Below, piece after piece: positions 7,989-16,406 of a stretch of 29,698 bases of DNA. The position numbers were made by a program, and so were the translations under genes. The DNA comes from an uncultured cyanobacterium (lineage in GTDB: Bacteria > Cyanobacteriota > Vampirovibrionia > Gastranaerophilales > Gastranaerophilaceae): assembly GCA_902495705.1 (NCBI GenBank), contig CABUXT010000029.1, forward strand, positions 1 to 29,698, written 5' to 3'. Each line of letters begins with the position of its first letter. The first letter of the stretch is position 1. The notes under the pieces were generated by a model. That model was not told the origin of the DNA, made no database searches, and saw only the letters and a list, made by a program, of their open reading frames with translations.

Positions 7989-9362
7989 ATGGCAGATAGT
8001 TTTGAAATGAAAAAATTTACGACTGCGAATTTCTTAAACTTTGCTCTCGGATTTTTGGGTTTACAATTTGCTTGGCAAATGAGAATTATTTTGTCGGCAC
8101 CAGTTACCGAAAATTTAGGCGCTGACCCATTTATTTATGGTTTGATTTGGTTAGCGGGACCTTTTACAGGTATGGTTGTACAACCTATTATTGGAGCATT
8201 ATCGGATAAAACAAAATCTCGTTTTGGACGAAGAAGACCATATTTGCTTGGTGGTGCTATTATTGCATCAATTGCGTTGTGGCTGTTTCCAAATTCAGGA
8301 AATATCGCAGATTGTCTTGCAAAACTTACAGGGATGAATTTGCCTGTATGGTCAGGTCTTTTGATTGCAGCTGTTATGATTTGGATTATTGATGCGTGTA
8401 TAAATATCGCTCAAGGGCCTTATAGAGCATTGATTCCTGATGTTGTACTACCTGAACAACACGCAATGGCTAATTCTTATATCAGTTTGGCTATAGGGTT
8501 AGGCTCTGTAATTGCAGCGGCAACAGCTCCATTTTTGAAATACGTATTGCATTATCAAATGTCAATTGTTGCTCAATTTATTATGGCAGCTTTGGCGTTT
8601 TCTCTTGCAATGATTTGGACTTGTATGACAATCAGAGAAAAAAGCACTTTGAACGATGCTGATGTTGTTGAAGAGAAAAAAGATGAAGTTGGTTTTTGGC
8701 AATCTATGAAAGAATTTTTCTCTCTTTCTCCTGAAGTTGCAAAAATTTGTACAATGCAGTTTTTCACTTGGATTGGTACAATGTGTTTGTTGATTTTCTT
8801 CACAAACTTTGCCATTCACACTGTTTACGGTGTACCGGATTTAACCAAATTGGCAACAGATGTTCAACAGACTTATTTAGCTGCTCAAACATCTGCAACA
8901 AATTACTCATCAATTTGTTTTGCAATATTCAATTTAATCTGTTTTGTAATTGCAGTACCGATTGGATTTTTGGCAGGAAAATTCGGCAATAAAAAAGTAC
9001 ATATTATTTCATTGTTATCAATGGCTTTGGCTTACGTGATTATGGGCTTGTTCCCAACTTCAAAAATCATTGTCGCTGCTTGTATGGCATTATCAGGTAT
9101 TGGTTGGGCAAGTGTTTGCGCTTTGCCTTTTGCAATGTTGTCTAAATACATCAAACCTGGGACAGAAGGTTCTGTAATGGGTATTTTTAATATCTTTATC
9201 GCAGGTCCTCAAGTATTTGTATGTACGTTGGTTGCCTGGATTATTAATAATTCAATTATTCAAAATGGTGATTTGCTAAACTACCATTATGAATACTCAT
9301 TCTTTATCGGTGCAGCGTGCTTGATTATTGCAGCATTGCTAACAAAAACAGTTAAAGAATAA
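7989..9362 (+). CDS. major facilitator sugar transporter (GPH/SLC45 sucrose-maltose type)
   Basis: This 457-residue inner-membrane transporter has about 12 hydrophobic segments. The loop between segments 2 and 3 carries DKTKSRFGRRRP (RFGRRRP about 78-84), the hallmark of the glycoside-pentoside-hexuronide/SLC45 group that moves sucrose, maltose or related glycosides with a cation. A charged central loop (VVEEKKDEVG) separates the two halves. The matching GKFGNKKVH loop lies in the second half. The start at 7989 follows a G-rich ribosome site and lies downstream of a good promoter; an apparent upstream extension starts inside the -35 box. The gene stands alone with its own promoter and terminator, and no glycosidase is adjacent, so the substrate is not known. 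Confidence 0.88.
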   Translation: MADSFEMKKFTTANFLNFALGFLGLQFAWQMRIILSAPVTENLGADPFIYGLIWLAGPFTGMVVQPIIGALSDKTKSRFGRRRPYLLGGAIIASIALWLFPNSGNIADCLAKLTGMNLPVWSGLLIAAVMIWIIDACINIAQGPYRALIPDVVLPEQHAMANSYISLAIGLGSVIAAATAPFLKYVLHYQMSIVAQFIMAALAFSLAMIWTCMTIREKSTLNDADVVEEKKDEVGFWQSMKEFFSLSPEVAKICTMQFFTWIGTMCLLIFFTNFAIHTVYGVPDLTKLATDVQQTYLAAQTSATNYSSICFAIFNLICFVIAVPIGFLAGKFGNKKVHIISLLSMALAYVIMGLFPTSKIIVAACMALSGIGWASVCALPFAMLSKYIKPGTEGSVMGIFNIFIAGPQVFVCTLVAWIINNSIIQNGDLLNYHYEYSFFIGAACLIIAALLTKTVKE

Positions 9363-9383
9363 AATCAGAATTAAATAATATTT

Positions 9384-9421
9384 AAAGGTGCGCTTGTTTT
9401 GTAAAATGAGCGCACTTTTTT
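9384..9421. terminator. bidirectional intrinsic terminator
   Basis: AAAGGTGCGCT (9384-9394) pairs with AGCGCACTTT (9409-9418) with one G-T pair, followed by a run of T. It serves the transporter gene on the plus strand and overlaps the recF stop codon on the minus strand. Confidence 0.85.
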
Positions 9422-10523
9422 ATTCACAAATTTTTCCGCTGTCAATTTTAAAAATTTGAACATCTTTTAGAAAATCGTCTTCAAAAAGAATTGTATCAAC
9501 TGATGTGATAATTGTTTGAATGTTTGGATTGATTGATTTTAACAGATAATTTTGTCTGATATCATCAAGTTCTGCTAAAACATCATCCAGTAGCAAAATC
9601 GGTTCATCCCCTGTTTTTTCGGTGATTATATCAAGTTCCGAAAGCTTTAGCGCCAAAACGATGGTTCTTTGCTGTCCTTGGGATGCAAATTTCGTTGATT
9701 CTTGGTTATTTATATAGAAAATAATATCGTCTCGATGTGGTCCGACACAAGCCTGACAACGGCGCATTTCTTCGGTTTTGCGCTCTTCAAGTTCTGCTAA
9801 AAATGTTTTTTGAATATCTTCAATATTTTCATTATCACTAAACGGACAATCATATTTTATTGTCAATCTTTCAGTATCACTAATTGTGCGGTGTTTTTCC
9901 GATGCTATTTTTTCAATTTCTTTTAGAAATTTTTTGCGCACATAAATGATATTGCTGCCTGTGATAGAAAGTTGTTCGTTATAAACATCAAGTAATGCAA
10001 AGTTTGTTTGTCCTGTTTTTGCGCAGTCTTTTAGAAAATTGTTCTTTTGAATCCTGATTTTGTCATATTTTGATAATCTGTCGTCATACGCAGGATATAT
10101 TTGCGAAATCGCTCTATCAAGCCAATTCCTTCTATCTTGAGGTGCTCCTCTTAACAATAAAAGGTCAGAAGTAGAAAATAAAACTGTTTTTAAAACTGAT
10201 TTAAAATCTTTGATAGTTGATTTTACTCGATTGACTTTTACTTCGCGTTTTTTTTCGGTGTTATAAACATAGTATAAATCAATGTTTGTATTAGATTTTA
10301 TAACTTCAGCCTCAATTTTGAAATACTCACTGTCAAAATTTATAAGCTCTGTGTTATTCGATGTGCGCGGAGATTTTAACCCTGACAAAAAATAAATACT
10401 TTCTAGGATGTTAGTTTTACCTTGCGCATTTTTTCCGATTATTAATATTTTCGATTTGTCAAAATCAATGTTCAAATCGGTGCAATTTCGGTAATTAGTG
10501 AGCTTTAAGTGAGTTAATTTCAT
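9420..10523 (-). CDS. recF: DNA replication/repair protein RecF
   Basis: RecF is an SMC-like ATPase that helps RecO and RecR load RecA at gaps. The 367 residues include Walker A GKNAQGKTN (about 30-38), the family segment around LLLRGAPQDRRNWLDRAI, and the signature and Walker B region near the C terminus (SQGQQRT, then PILLLDDVLAELD). The start at 10523 (MKLTHLKLTNYRNC) matches the family N terminus; an upstream in-frame TTG at 10541 would add six residues overlapping the -10 box and is rejected. No Shine-Dalgarno is present; TATAAT lies exactly 6 nt before the ATG. Partner RecR is encoded at 22016-22612. It is divergent from the pilT operon. Confidence 0.96.
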   Translation of the reverse strand: MKLTHLKLTNYRNCTDLNIDFDKSKILIIGKNAQGKTNILESIYFLSGLKSPRTSNNTELINFDSEYFKIEAEVIKSNTNIDLYYVYNTEKKREVKVNRVKSTIKDFKSVLKTVLFSTSDLLLLRGAPQDRRNWLDRAISQIYPAYDDRLSKYDKIRIQKNNFLKDCAKTGQTNFALLDVYNEQLSITGSNIIYVRKKFLKEIEKIASEKHRTISDTERLTIKYDCPFSDNENIEDIQKTFLAELEERKTEEMRRCQACVGPHRDDIIFYINNQESTKFASQGQQRTIVLALKLSELDIITEKTGDEPILLLDDVLAELDDIRQNYLLKSINPNIQTIITSVDTILFEDDFLKDVQIFKIDSGKICE

Positions 10524-10529
10524 ATAAAA

Positions 10530-10535
10530 ATTATA
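10530..10535 (-). promoter_or_regulatory. perfect -10 box of a putative leaderless recF promoter
   Basis: On the minus strand TATAAT (10535-10530) is followed by exactly 6 nt and then the recF ATG. No good -35 is seen at 16-18 bp. Transcription would start at about the A of the ATG. Confidence 0.5.
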
Positions 10536-10563
10536 CTTCAAACATAGGATTTTTATTGAAATG

Positions 10564-10592
10564 TGGACAGACCTTGAAATTTGGTGTATAAT
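10564..10592 (+). promoter_or_regulatory. strong sigma-70-type promoter of the pilT operon
   Basis: TGGACA (10564-10569), 17 bp, TATAAT (10587-10592): five of six and six of six matches to consensus. It points to the 83-aa gene at 10633 and pilT behind it. It also shows that an apparent start at 10561 cannot be used, because it lies upstream of the promoter elements. Confidence 0.75.
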
Positions 10593-10632
10593 AAGTATAT
10601 CGTATGTATTAAATTTGAAGGGTTATTTGATT

Positions 10633-10884
10633 ATGTTACCTGTTATATCAGAAGATATTGCAACTACAGCATTTAATGAGATTTTTGAAGATATGCCTGC
10701 ATGGCGTAAAAAGATGATTCATTATATCAAGGACGAAAATCCTGAGATTAATACAGCAATTATTGAGGCTGCAAATAAGACAAATCTTGACCCAAAAGCT
10801 GTGGCTTTGGGTGCGTATATGACTTATTTATTGATTGAGCTTGCCTCAAAAGAAAATGATGCAATTATGAATTTTACAGAATAA
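10633..10884 (+). CDS. conserved-looking 83-aa protein upstream of pilT
   Basis: I do not recognise this family. The 83 residues are acidic and mostly helical in appearance, with no signal peptide. A more hydrophobic stretch near the C terminus (AVALGAYMTYLLIELA) could be an amphipathic or membrane-associating helix. The start at ATG 10633 (MLPVISEDIATT) is chosen because a GAAGGG ribosome site lies about 10 nt upstream and the promoter ends at 10592. It is the first gene of a probable operon: pilT begins 14 bp after its stop. That position suggests a role linked to pilus retraction, but nothing in the sequence proves it. Confidence 0.75.
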   Translation: MLPVISEDIATTAFNEIFEDMPAWRKKMIHYIKDENPEINTAIIEAANKTNLDPKAVALGAYMTYLLIELASKENDAIMNFTE

Positions 10885-10898
10885 TGGTGGTATAAGTT

Positions 10899-11966
10899 AT
10901 GATTATTGAAGATTTATTGAAAGAATTAGTAGAAAAAGGCGGTTCCGACTTGCACATTTCAAACAAGTTGCCGCCGATTGCACGTATTGATGGTAAGTTG
11001 GTAAGACTTGATTACGACCCGCTTACTCCTGAAGGCGTAGAAAACTTATTGTTCCCAATGATGTCAAATGAACAAAGAAGACACCTTGAACAAGAATGGG
11101 AATTGGACTTTTCTTACGGTGTTGAAAACATCGGTCGTTTCAGGGTTAACTTCTACAAGGATAAAGGTTGTTATGCAGCTGCATTCCGTACAATTGCAAC
11201 AACTGCTCCACAGTTGGAAGAACTGGGAATGCCACCGATTGTTACGCAGATTGCTGAAAAGCCGCGTGGCTTAGTTTTGGTAACAGGACCTACAGGTTCA
11301 GGTAAATCAACAACATTGGCTGCAATGATTGACTACATCAATAGAACAAGAGCTGAACACATTTTGACAATTGAAGACCCAGTCGAATTTGTTCACACTT
11401 CAAAAGTTTCAGTTATTCACCAGCGTGAGTTGGGTATGGATACAAGGTCGTTTGCAAATGCTTTGAAATCCGCACTTCGTGAAGACCCAGATATTATTCT
11501 GGTAGGTGAAATGCGTGACCACGAAACTATCGCGTTAGCTCTAACAGCGGCAGAAACTGGTCACTTGGTATTTGGAACACTTCACACTTCTTCAGCTTCA
11601 CAAACTATTGACCGTATCATCGACGTATTCCCAGAAGGTCAACAACAGCAAATTCGTGTACAGTTAGCTAACTCATTGGTTGCTGTATTTTCACAAACTT
11701 TGTTGCCAAAACGTCAACCTGACGGAACACGAAAAGGTCGTGTTATGGCTCAAGAAATCATGGTTGTTACACCTGCTGTAGCTAACCTTATTCGTGAAGC
11801 TAAAGCTGCTCAAATTTATTCAACAATTCAAACAAGTTCCGGTGCAGGTATGCAAACTCTTGAATCTGCTCTTGCTGAGTTATTCAAAAAAGGTTTGGTT
11901 ACAATTGAGGATGCTTTGGCAAAATCTTCAAAACCTGCAGAGTTAAAACGTCTAATTCAAGGCTAA
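10899..11966 (+). CDS. pilT: type IV pilus retraction ATPase PilT
   Basis: PilT is the cytoplasmic hexameric ATPase that depolymerises type IV pili and powers twitching. The 355 residues are full length. The N-terminal PAS-like domain contains GSDLHI (15-20). The RecA-like core has Walker A GPTGSGKST (130-138), an Asp box with the TIEDPVEF segment (158-165), and Walker B with ILVGEMRD (200-207), followed by the His box in TGHLVFGTLHT. The AIRNLIRE-like C-terminal motif appears as VANLIREAK. GGTGG lies before the ATG. PilB, PilC and pilin genes are absent from the window. An 83-aa protein precedes it, and a membrane protein with a strong ribosome site follows after 62 bp. Confidence 0.96.
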   Translation: MIIEDLLKELVEKGGSDLHISNKLPPIARIDGKLVRLDYDPLTPEGVENLLFPMMSNEQRRHLEQEWELDFSYGVENIGRFRVNFYKDKGCYAAAFRTIATTAPQLEELGMPPIVTQIAEKPRGLVLVTGPTGSGKSTTLAAMIDYINRTRAEHILTIEDPVEFVHTSKVSVIHQRELGMDTRSFANALKSALREDPDIILVGEMRDHETIALALTAAETGHLVFGTLHTSSASQTIDRIIDVFPEGQQQQIRVQLANSLVAVFSQTLLPKRQPDGTRKGRVMAQEIMVVTPAVANLIREAKAAQIYSTIQTSSGAGMQTLESALAELFKKGLVTIEDALAKSSKPAELKRLIQG

Positions 11967-12028
11967 TTACTCTACGACCGTTTTAGTTAAATACACCTGT
12001 ATGCAGTACCAAAAAGGAGGGCTCTCGT

Positions 12029-12793
12029 ATGGCATCTGTTGTAGACGCATTTAATGAAGCTTTAAGTGAAGATTTGGCTTATGTTAAATTTGTAGTTTAT
12101 GCAATCCCTGTTTACTTCGTTGTAAACTTGTTCATTGTAGGAAAGATGGCGCAGTTCACTTTCTGGGGTGGCATCTTTGGGGTGCTTCTTTTGGGTCTGC
12201 TGACTCAGGGTATAAATAACGTTAGGCGCAACAAACGAGAAATTTTGACACTTAATCCTATTCAACTTGGAATAGCGATTTTGAAAAGTTGTGTGGTCAT
12301 GATTCCAAACTTGTTAGTCTACGGTTTCATCGGAAATTTGTTGGTAACAAAAGTTACTATTCCTATTGAAGCTCCGCATGTTCCGTTGATTTTTGCAATT
12401 ATTGTATGGTCAATTTTAGGTTCAATTGTTATAACTTCATATTTGTCTTTTGCAAAATATTTGAATGTAGTTCAAGGTTTTAATTATAAAGTTATCGGTG
12501 AATCTTGTATTGATGTTTTGGTGAGTTTGTTATTCTTTGTTCCTCAATTAGCTATTGCTAATTTGGTTTTGGTCGGACCTGTAGCTTATTTGTTTTGGTA
12601 TTTTCAATTGCCGTTCACTCATTGGGGCTTTGTTGCGTATTGCAGTGCAGTGTTTGTTGTGAATATTTCAATTCTTGCAAATTATTTAGCTCAAGCATCT
12701 TATGAGCATATCAAAGGTAGTAATGAAGAGTATGATGACAATGTTCAAATTAATTTGATTACTGAATCTGCTGAACGTCAAAACGGACAATAG
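12029..12793 (+). CDS. multi-pass membrane protein of unknown function
   Basis: This is a 254-residue protein with about six hydrophobic segments (for example YVKFVVYAIPVYFVVNLFIV, LIFAIIVWSILGSIVI and VLVSLLFFVPQLAIANLVLV) and a polar acidic tail. No catalytic motif is visible. Its general pattern resembles DUF4013-type membrane proteins, but I cannot confirm that. A strong ribosome site AAAAAGGAGG precedes the ATG. It lies 62 bp after pilT with no terminator between, so it is probably the third gene of the pilT operon. A clear intrinsic terminator follows it. Confidence 0.8.
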   Translation: MASVVDAFNEALSEDLAYVKFVVYAIPVYFVVNLFIVGKMAQFTFWGGIFGVLLLGLLTQGINNVRRNKREILTLNPIQLGIAILKSCVVMIPNLLVYGFIGNLLVTKVTIPIEAPHVPLIFAIIVWSILGSIVITSYLSFAKYLNVVQGFNYKVIGESCIDVLVSLLFFVPQLAIANLVLVGPVAYLFWYFQLPFTHWGFVAYCSAVFVVNISILANYLAQASYEHIKGSNEEYDDNVQINLITESAERQNGQ

Positions 12794-12828
12794 TAGATTT
12801 TGTGTTGTTATAAATTTTAACAAGAAAT

Positions 12829-12865
12829 AAAAAAGGTGGGCTAACTAGCCCACCTTTTTTATTTT
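12829..12865 (+). terminator. intrinsic terminator built from a GTGGGCT hairpin repeat
   Basis: AAAAAGGTGGGCT and AGCCCACCTTTTT form a 13-bp perfect stem around AACT, followed by TTATTTTT. The core GGTGGGCTNACTAGCCCACC is shared with repeats at 18880-18900 and 21812-21835 that lack the T tract, so this copy may be a repeat adopted as a terminator. Confidence 0.85.
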
Positions 12866-12898
12866 TCACCTCTCTTCCTCTAGAAACAAGTGCACATG

Positions 12899-13195
12899 TG
12901 TCACCCTGAACTTGATTCAGGGTCTATCCATTTGATTAATATGTAATGCCCTCAGGTCAATTTATAAAATCAACATTGATAGATTCTGAATAGCAAGAAA
13001 ATTAAGCATTCATTCTTCACGCAAATTTTCTAAGCTTTCAGAATGACAAGTATCGATGTGCAGAAGATTACTTTAAACAAGAATATCAACAAATCCGCTA
13101 ATAACCATAAAGTAGGGTCGGCTCACTAACCCACCTGTAAATTTATTAATATCTACCGACAGGAGTTTTCATAGGTCGGCTTTACGCAGCCGACA
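12899..13195. repeat. repeat cluster between convergent genes
   Basis: Elements: 12900-12925, GTCACCCTGAA/TTCAGGGTC; 12981-13046, long-arm AGATTCTGAATAGCAAG type with TTCTAAGCTTTCAGAATGAC; 13112-13137, GGGTCGGCTCACTAACCCACC; 13174-13195, GGTCGGCTTTACGCAGCCGAC, which lies just after the uvrB stop codon on the minus strand. Between elements only AT-rich unstructured sequence is seen. No gene is supported in 12866-13201. Confidence 0.8.
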
Positions 13196-13201
13196 GGAAT
13201 C

Positions 13202-15190
13202 CTAGTCTTTCATCTCGCGAAGTTTCTTTAGTTGGTCGCGGATTTGGGCTGCACGTTCAAAATCAAGAATTTTTGCGGCTTTGTGCATATCTTTTTCAAG
13301 TTTATCAATAAGTTTTGGTAAATCTTTTTTCTCAATGCCCATATCAATCATCTCTTCAGCCACAATATCTTCCAAGTCTCGATAGCTTGCTACAAGTGAT
13401 AACAAGTTATTTTCAATAGGCTTTTTGATAGTTTGCGGAATAATTCCATATTTTTGGTTGTGGGCAATTTGCAAATCTCGACGTCGTTTTGTTTCTTTTA
13501 TCGCATTTGCCATAGAATCGGTGATTTTATCAGCGTACATAATAACTTCACCGCAAGCGTTTCTTGCAGCACGTCCTATTGTCTGAATTAAACTTGTTTC
13601 TGAACGCAAAAATCCTTCTTTGTCAGCATCCATAATAGCAACAAGTGAAACTTCAGGTATATCTAATCCTTCTCTTAGCAGGTTGACCCCAATCAGCACA
13701 TCAAATTCCCCAAGTCGAAGGTCTCTTAAAATCTCGACACGCTCAATAGATTTTACTTCACTGTGCAAATATCTTACGCGAATACCTTCTTGAACGAAAA
13801 AGTCTGTCAAGTCTTCTGCCATTCGTTTTGTCAGCGTTGTGATTAATATTCTTTCGTCTTTTTCTGCTCGTTTTTTGATTTCGGCTTTCAGGTCTTGAAT
13901 TTGAGTATCAATAGGTCGAACTGAAATTTTAGGGTCAAGAAGTCCTGTCGGTCGGATAATTTGTTCAACAATTTGTTCAGATGTTTGTTTTTCAAACTCT
14001 GCAGGTGTTGCCGAAATATAGATTTTTTGACCGACTTTTGCATAAAATTCTTCATTGGTTAGTGGGCGGTTGTCTTTTGCGCAAGGCAATCTGAACCCAT
14101 AATCAACCAAAACTTTTTTTCGAGCCGCATCTCCATGGCTCATACCTTTAATTTGCGGTAATGTAACGTGAGATTCGTCAACTACGGTTAAAAAATCTTG
14201 AGGGAAATAGTCAAGCAAGGTCGCAGGAGCAGAGCCTGCTGGTCTGCGCTCAATTATTCGTGAGTAGTTTTCAATTCCTGTACAATAGCCCATTTCTTTC
14301 ATCATTTCGATGTCATATTTAACACGTTGTTCAAGCCTTTGAGCCTCTATGAGCTTATTTTCGTTGTTTAATTCAACTAAGCGCTGTTGCAATTCTTGCC
14401 TAATTAGGTCGACAGTTTCATCAATATTATCATCATCTGAAAGATAGTGAACCGCAGGATAAATTACTACTGATTGTGGTGTTTCAATGATTTCGCCTGA
14501 CACATTGTCGATTTTTACAATTTTTTCGACTTCATCTCCAAAGAAATAAAATCTTGTGATGATTTTTTCATAGGCAGGCATAAGTTCGACAATATCCCCA
14601 CGGACTCTGAAAGTTGAGCATTTTAGTTCTAAATCGTTTCTTTCATATCTGACACTGACGAAATATTTCAGCAGGTCGTCTCGGTCAATTTCGTCACCGA
14701 CTTTGATTTCTGTAGAACCTTTGAAATAGTTTTCAGGCAACCCCAAACCGTATATACAGCTGACGGAAGATATTACAATAACATCATCTCTTTCGTAAAG
14801 ACTGCGCGTTGTATTGTGGCGTAATCTGTCGATTTCTTCATTGATGGAAGAAGATTTTTCAATATAAGTGTCTGTTCGCGGAATGTATGCTTCCGGTTGG
14901 TAATAATCGTAATAACTGATAAAATATTCCACCGCATTGTCTGGAAAAAGTTCTTTAAATTCGTTATACAATTGCGCGGCAAGGGTTTTGTTGTGCGCGA
15001 TAATAAGTGTTGGTTTTTGAACTTTTTCAATAACATTTGCGATTGTAAAAGTTTTCCCAGACCCTGTGATACCAAGCAAAGTTTGGGTGTCATAACCTTT
15101 GATTAAGCCTTCTGTCAGTTGTTCTATAGCTTTTGGCTGGTCACCTGAAGGTCTGTATTTTGAACAAATTTTAAATTCTCTATGTTCCAT
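13202..15190 (-). CDS. uvrB: excinuclease ABC subunit B
   Basis: UvrB is the damage-verifying helicase-like core of nucleotide excision repair, working with UvrA and UvrC. The 662 residues are full length. Walker A is GITGSGKTF (40-48). The beta-hairpin that inserts between DNA strands is in the Tyr-rich stretch YYDYYQPEAYIP (about 93-104). Motif II is DESH (in VVDESHVTLPQ), motif VI is QTIGRAARN, and the C-terminal UVR domain lies in the last 40 residues (KAAKILDFERAAQIRDQLKKL region). No Shine-Dalgarno precedes the ATG; TAAAAT lies exactly 6 nt upstream. uvrA and uvrC are not nearby. It is divergent from a membrane-protein gene. Confidence 0.98.
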   Translation of the reverse strand: MEHREFKICSKYRPSGDQPKAIEQLTEGLIKGYDTQTLLGITGSGKTFTIANVIEKVQKPTLIIAHNKTLAAQLYNEFKELFPDNAVEYFISYYDYYQPEAYIPRTDTYIEKSSSINEEIDRLRHNTTRSLYERDDVIVISSVSCIYGLGLPENYFKGSTEIKVGDEIDRDDLLKYFVSVRYERNDLELKCSTFRVRGDIVELMPAYEKIITRFYFFGDEVEKIVKIDNVSGEIIETPQSVVIYPAVHYLSDDDNIDETVDLIRQELQQRLVELNNENKLIEAQRLEQRVKYDIEMMKEMGYCTGIENYSRIIERRPAGSAPATLLDYFPQDFLTVVDESHVTLPQIKGMSHGDAARKKVLVDYGFRLPCAKDNRPLTNEEFYAKVGQKIYISATPAEFEKQTSEQIVEQIIRPTGLLDPKISVRPIDTQIQDLKAEIKKRAEKDERILITTLTKRMAEDLTDFFVQEGIRVRYLHSEVKSIERVEILRDLRLGEFDVLIGVNLLREGLDIPEVSLVAIMDADKEGFLRSETSLIQTIGRAARNACGEVIMYADKITDSMANAIKETKRRRDLQIAHNQKYGIIPQTIKKPIENNLLSLVASYRDLEDIVAEEMIDMGIEKKDLPKLIDKLEKDMHKAAKILDFERAAQIRDQLKKLREMKD

Positions 15191-15196
15191 ACCAAT

Positions 15197-15202
15197 ATTT
15201 TA
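15197..15202 (-). promoter_or_regulatory. -10 box of a putative leaderless uvrB promoter
   Basis: On the minus strand TAAAAT (15202-15197) is followed by ATTGGT and then the uvrB ATG. The only candidate -35 at 17 bp is TTACAA, a weak match. Geometry is identical to dnaA, recF and the matrixin gene. Confidence 0.45.
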
Positions 15203-15221
15203 GTACAAATTTTGGATTCTT

Positions 15222-15236
15222 GTAACTTTTTGTTAC
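15222..15236. promoter_or_regulatory. inverted repeat GTAAC-N5-GTTAC upstream of uvrB
   Basis: A perfect 5-bp inverted repeat with a 5-T spacer lies 20-34 bp upstream of the uvrB -10 box, in the gap between two divergent genes. It could be an operator. It does not match the cyanobacterial or Gram-positive LexA consensus that I know, so no regulator is proposed. Confidence 0.3.
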
Positions 15237-15397
15237 TTTTGTTGATTTTAGATTAAAGTTTTTTGTAATATTGCCGTTATAAAACTTAGCGAGGTATTGT
15301 ATATATGAATATTTTTGTCTTTTTCAGGTATGTATTTTCTTTCCCTAAGTATGTGAAAGAGTATATTCGTTATTAGTGAAATTTGAAAGGTTGTGTT

Positions 15398-16285
15398 ATG
15401 GATAGAGTTCTCCAAAGTTTTAAAAATTTGTTTAAATGTGAAAATACATTTAAACGTCACTTGTATTATGTGCTGTTGTTGGTTCTACCTGCAATTGCTT
15501 ACAGTATAGCATCTTATGTGGATAAAGATACGCCCAAAACTGTCGCAATTACGTTGTTTGTAATTGCGGCAATAGTCGGTTTGCTTGCAATTGTTCCGTC
15601 TATATTTACTCTAGGGTACTCTCTAAAGTTTATAAAAGACAGATTGGATAATGTTTTAGGATTCCCAATGTTTTCATCCGATATGTTTAAAAAAGGCTTG
15701 AAACTGTTGCCTTTGTATGTGACATGGGGCTTATATTTTGCGATATTATTTCTTTTAATATTAGTAGTTCCTTTTGCGCTTGTTTTTGTGTTTAGTACAA
15801 ATGGGGCCTCTCCGGCTATTGGTGTACTATTAGTTGTCATTACTGTTTTGGTTGAAATTTTTGTTTCAATGGCGATATGTATATTATTTGCCCCTTTTGT
15901 AAGTTATGTTTTTATTGAATTTGCAAAAGATGAAATCTATAGAGCAAAATATTTTAATCCTTTGACAATTTTTGGCTATATGAAAAAAGCCTTCAAAGAA
16001 ACTATCACAGTTACATTCAGGTTTATTTTAGCTACACTTTTGATAAATATGGTGACTGGGTTGTTGACCGGTTCTTTGATTGTGGCAGGCTTTTTAATCA
16101 CGGCTACAGCAGTAATGCTTGCGCATGGAGCTGAAAATATTGAATATCAACCATTTGTAATATTTTTGATGATATTTATAACAAGTATTTCTGCAATACT
16201 TCAAGCTTATGGCAGTTCGCTTATCGGATTTGCGGCTACTGAAAATTATGTAGAAGTTTACAAGTATTTAATTGAAGAACAATAA
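15398..16285 (+). CDS. multi-pass membrane protein of unknown function
   Basis: The 295 residues include about six long hydrophobic segments (around LLLVLPAIAYSIASYV, ITLFVIAAIVGLLAIVPSI, ILFLLILVVPFALVFVF and later ones) with amphipathic stretches such as SFKNLFKCENTFKRH. The overall layout, with a PLTIFGYMKKAFKET segment, resembles DUF4013-type proteins; this is a recollection and not a confirmed match. The ATG at 15398 is preferred to an upstream TTG because GAAAGG sits 7 nt before it. It stands alone: divergent from uvrB across 207 bp and ended by a very strong terminator. No catalytic residues can be named. Confidence 0.75.
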   Translation: MDRVLQSFKNLFKCENTFKRHLYYVLLLVLPAIAYSIASYVDKDTPKTVAITLFVIAAIVGLLAIVPSIFTLGYSLKFIKDRLDNVLGFPMFSSDMFKKGLKLLPLYVTWGLYFAILFLLILVVPFALVFVFSTNGASPAIGVLLVVITVLVEIFVSMAICILFAPFVSYVFIEFAKDEIYRAKYFNPLTIFGYMKKAFKETITVTFRFILATLLINMVTGLLTGSLIVAGFLITATAVMLAHGAENIEYQPFVIFLMIFITSISAILQAYGSSLIGFAATENYVEVYKYLIEEQ

Positions 16286-16308
16286 ATACGGAAGTTTAGG
16301 AATAGATA

Positions 16309-16345
16309 CAAGAAGAGGCGGAGCCGAAGGCTCCGCCTCTTCTTG
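16309..16345 (+). terminator. long perfect hairpin, probable terminator
   Basis: CAAGAAGAGGCGGAGCC and GGCTCCGCCTCTTCTTG form a perfect 17-bp stem around GAA. It lies 24 bp after the membrane-protein stop. The right arm ends CTTCTTGTATGTTATT and is not a pure T tract, but the stem is very stable. Confidence 0.7.
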
Positions 16346-16350
16346 TATGT

Positions 16351-16388
16351 TATTGCGAAGGTGTGCGTTTAGCACGACTGCGACAATT
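16351..16388. repeat. imperfect ATTGCGA...TGCGACAAT hairpin repeat
   Basis: ATTGCGAAGGTGTGCGT and ACGACTGCGACAAT are imperfect inverted arms. The piece resembles the GTCACTTCGT/CCTCGTAATGACA type of element seen at 18752-18815. It lies between convergent genes. Confidence 0.4.
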
Positions 16389-16406
16389 CATTTTATTAAT
16401 TTTGTA

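Noticed and set aside
10561..10632. Longer start for the 83-aa protein
   Set aside because: It lies upstream of the -10 box TATAAT, so it would not be transcribed from that promoter.
15305..15376. 23-codon frame (MNIFVFFRYVFSF...) upstream of the membrane-protein gene
   Set aside because: It could be a leader peptide, since GAGG lies 10 nt before the ATG, but it is too short and AT-driven to claim without conservation.
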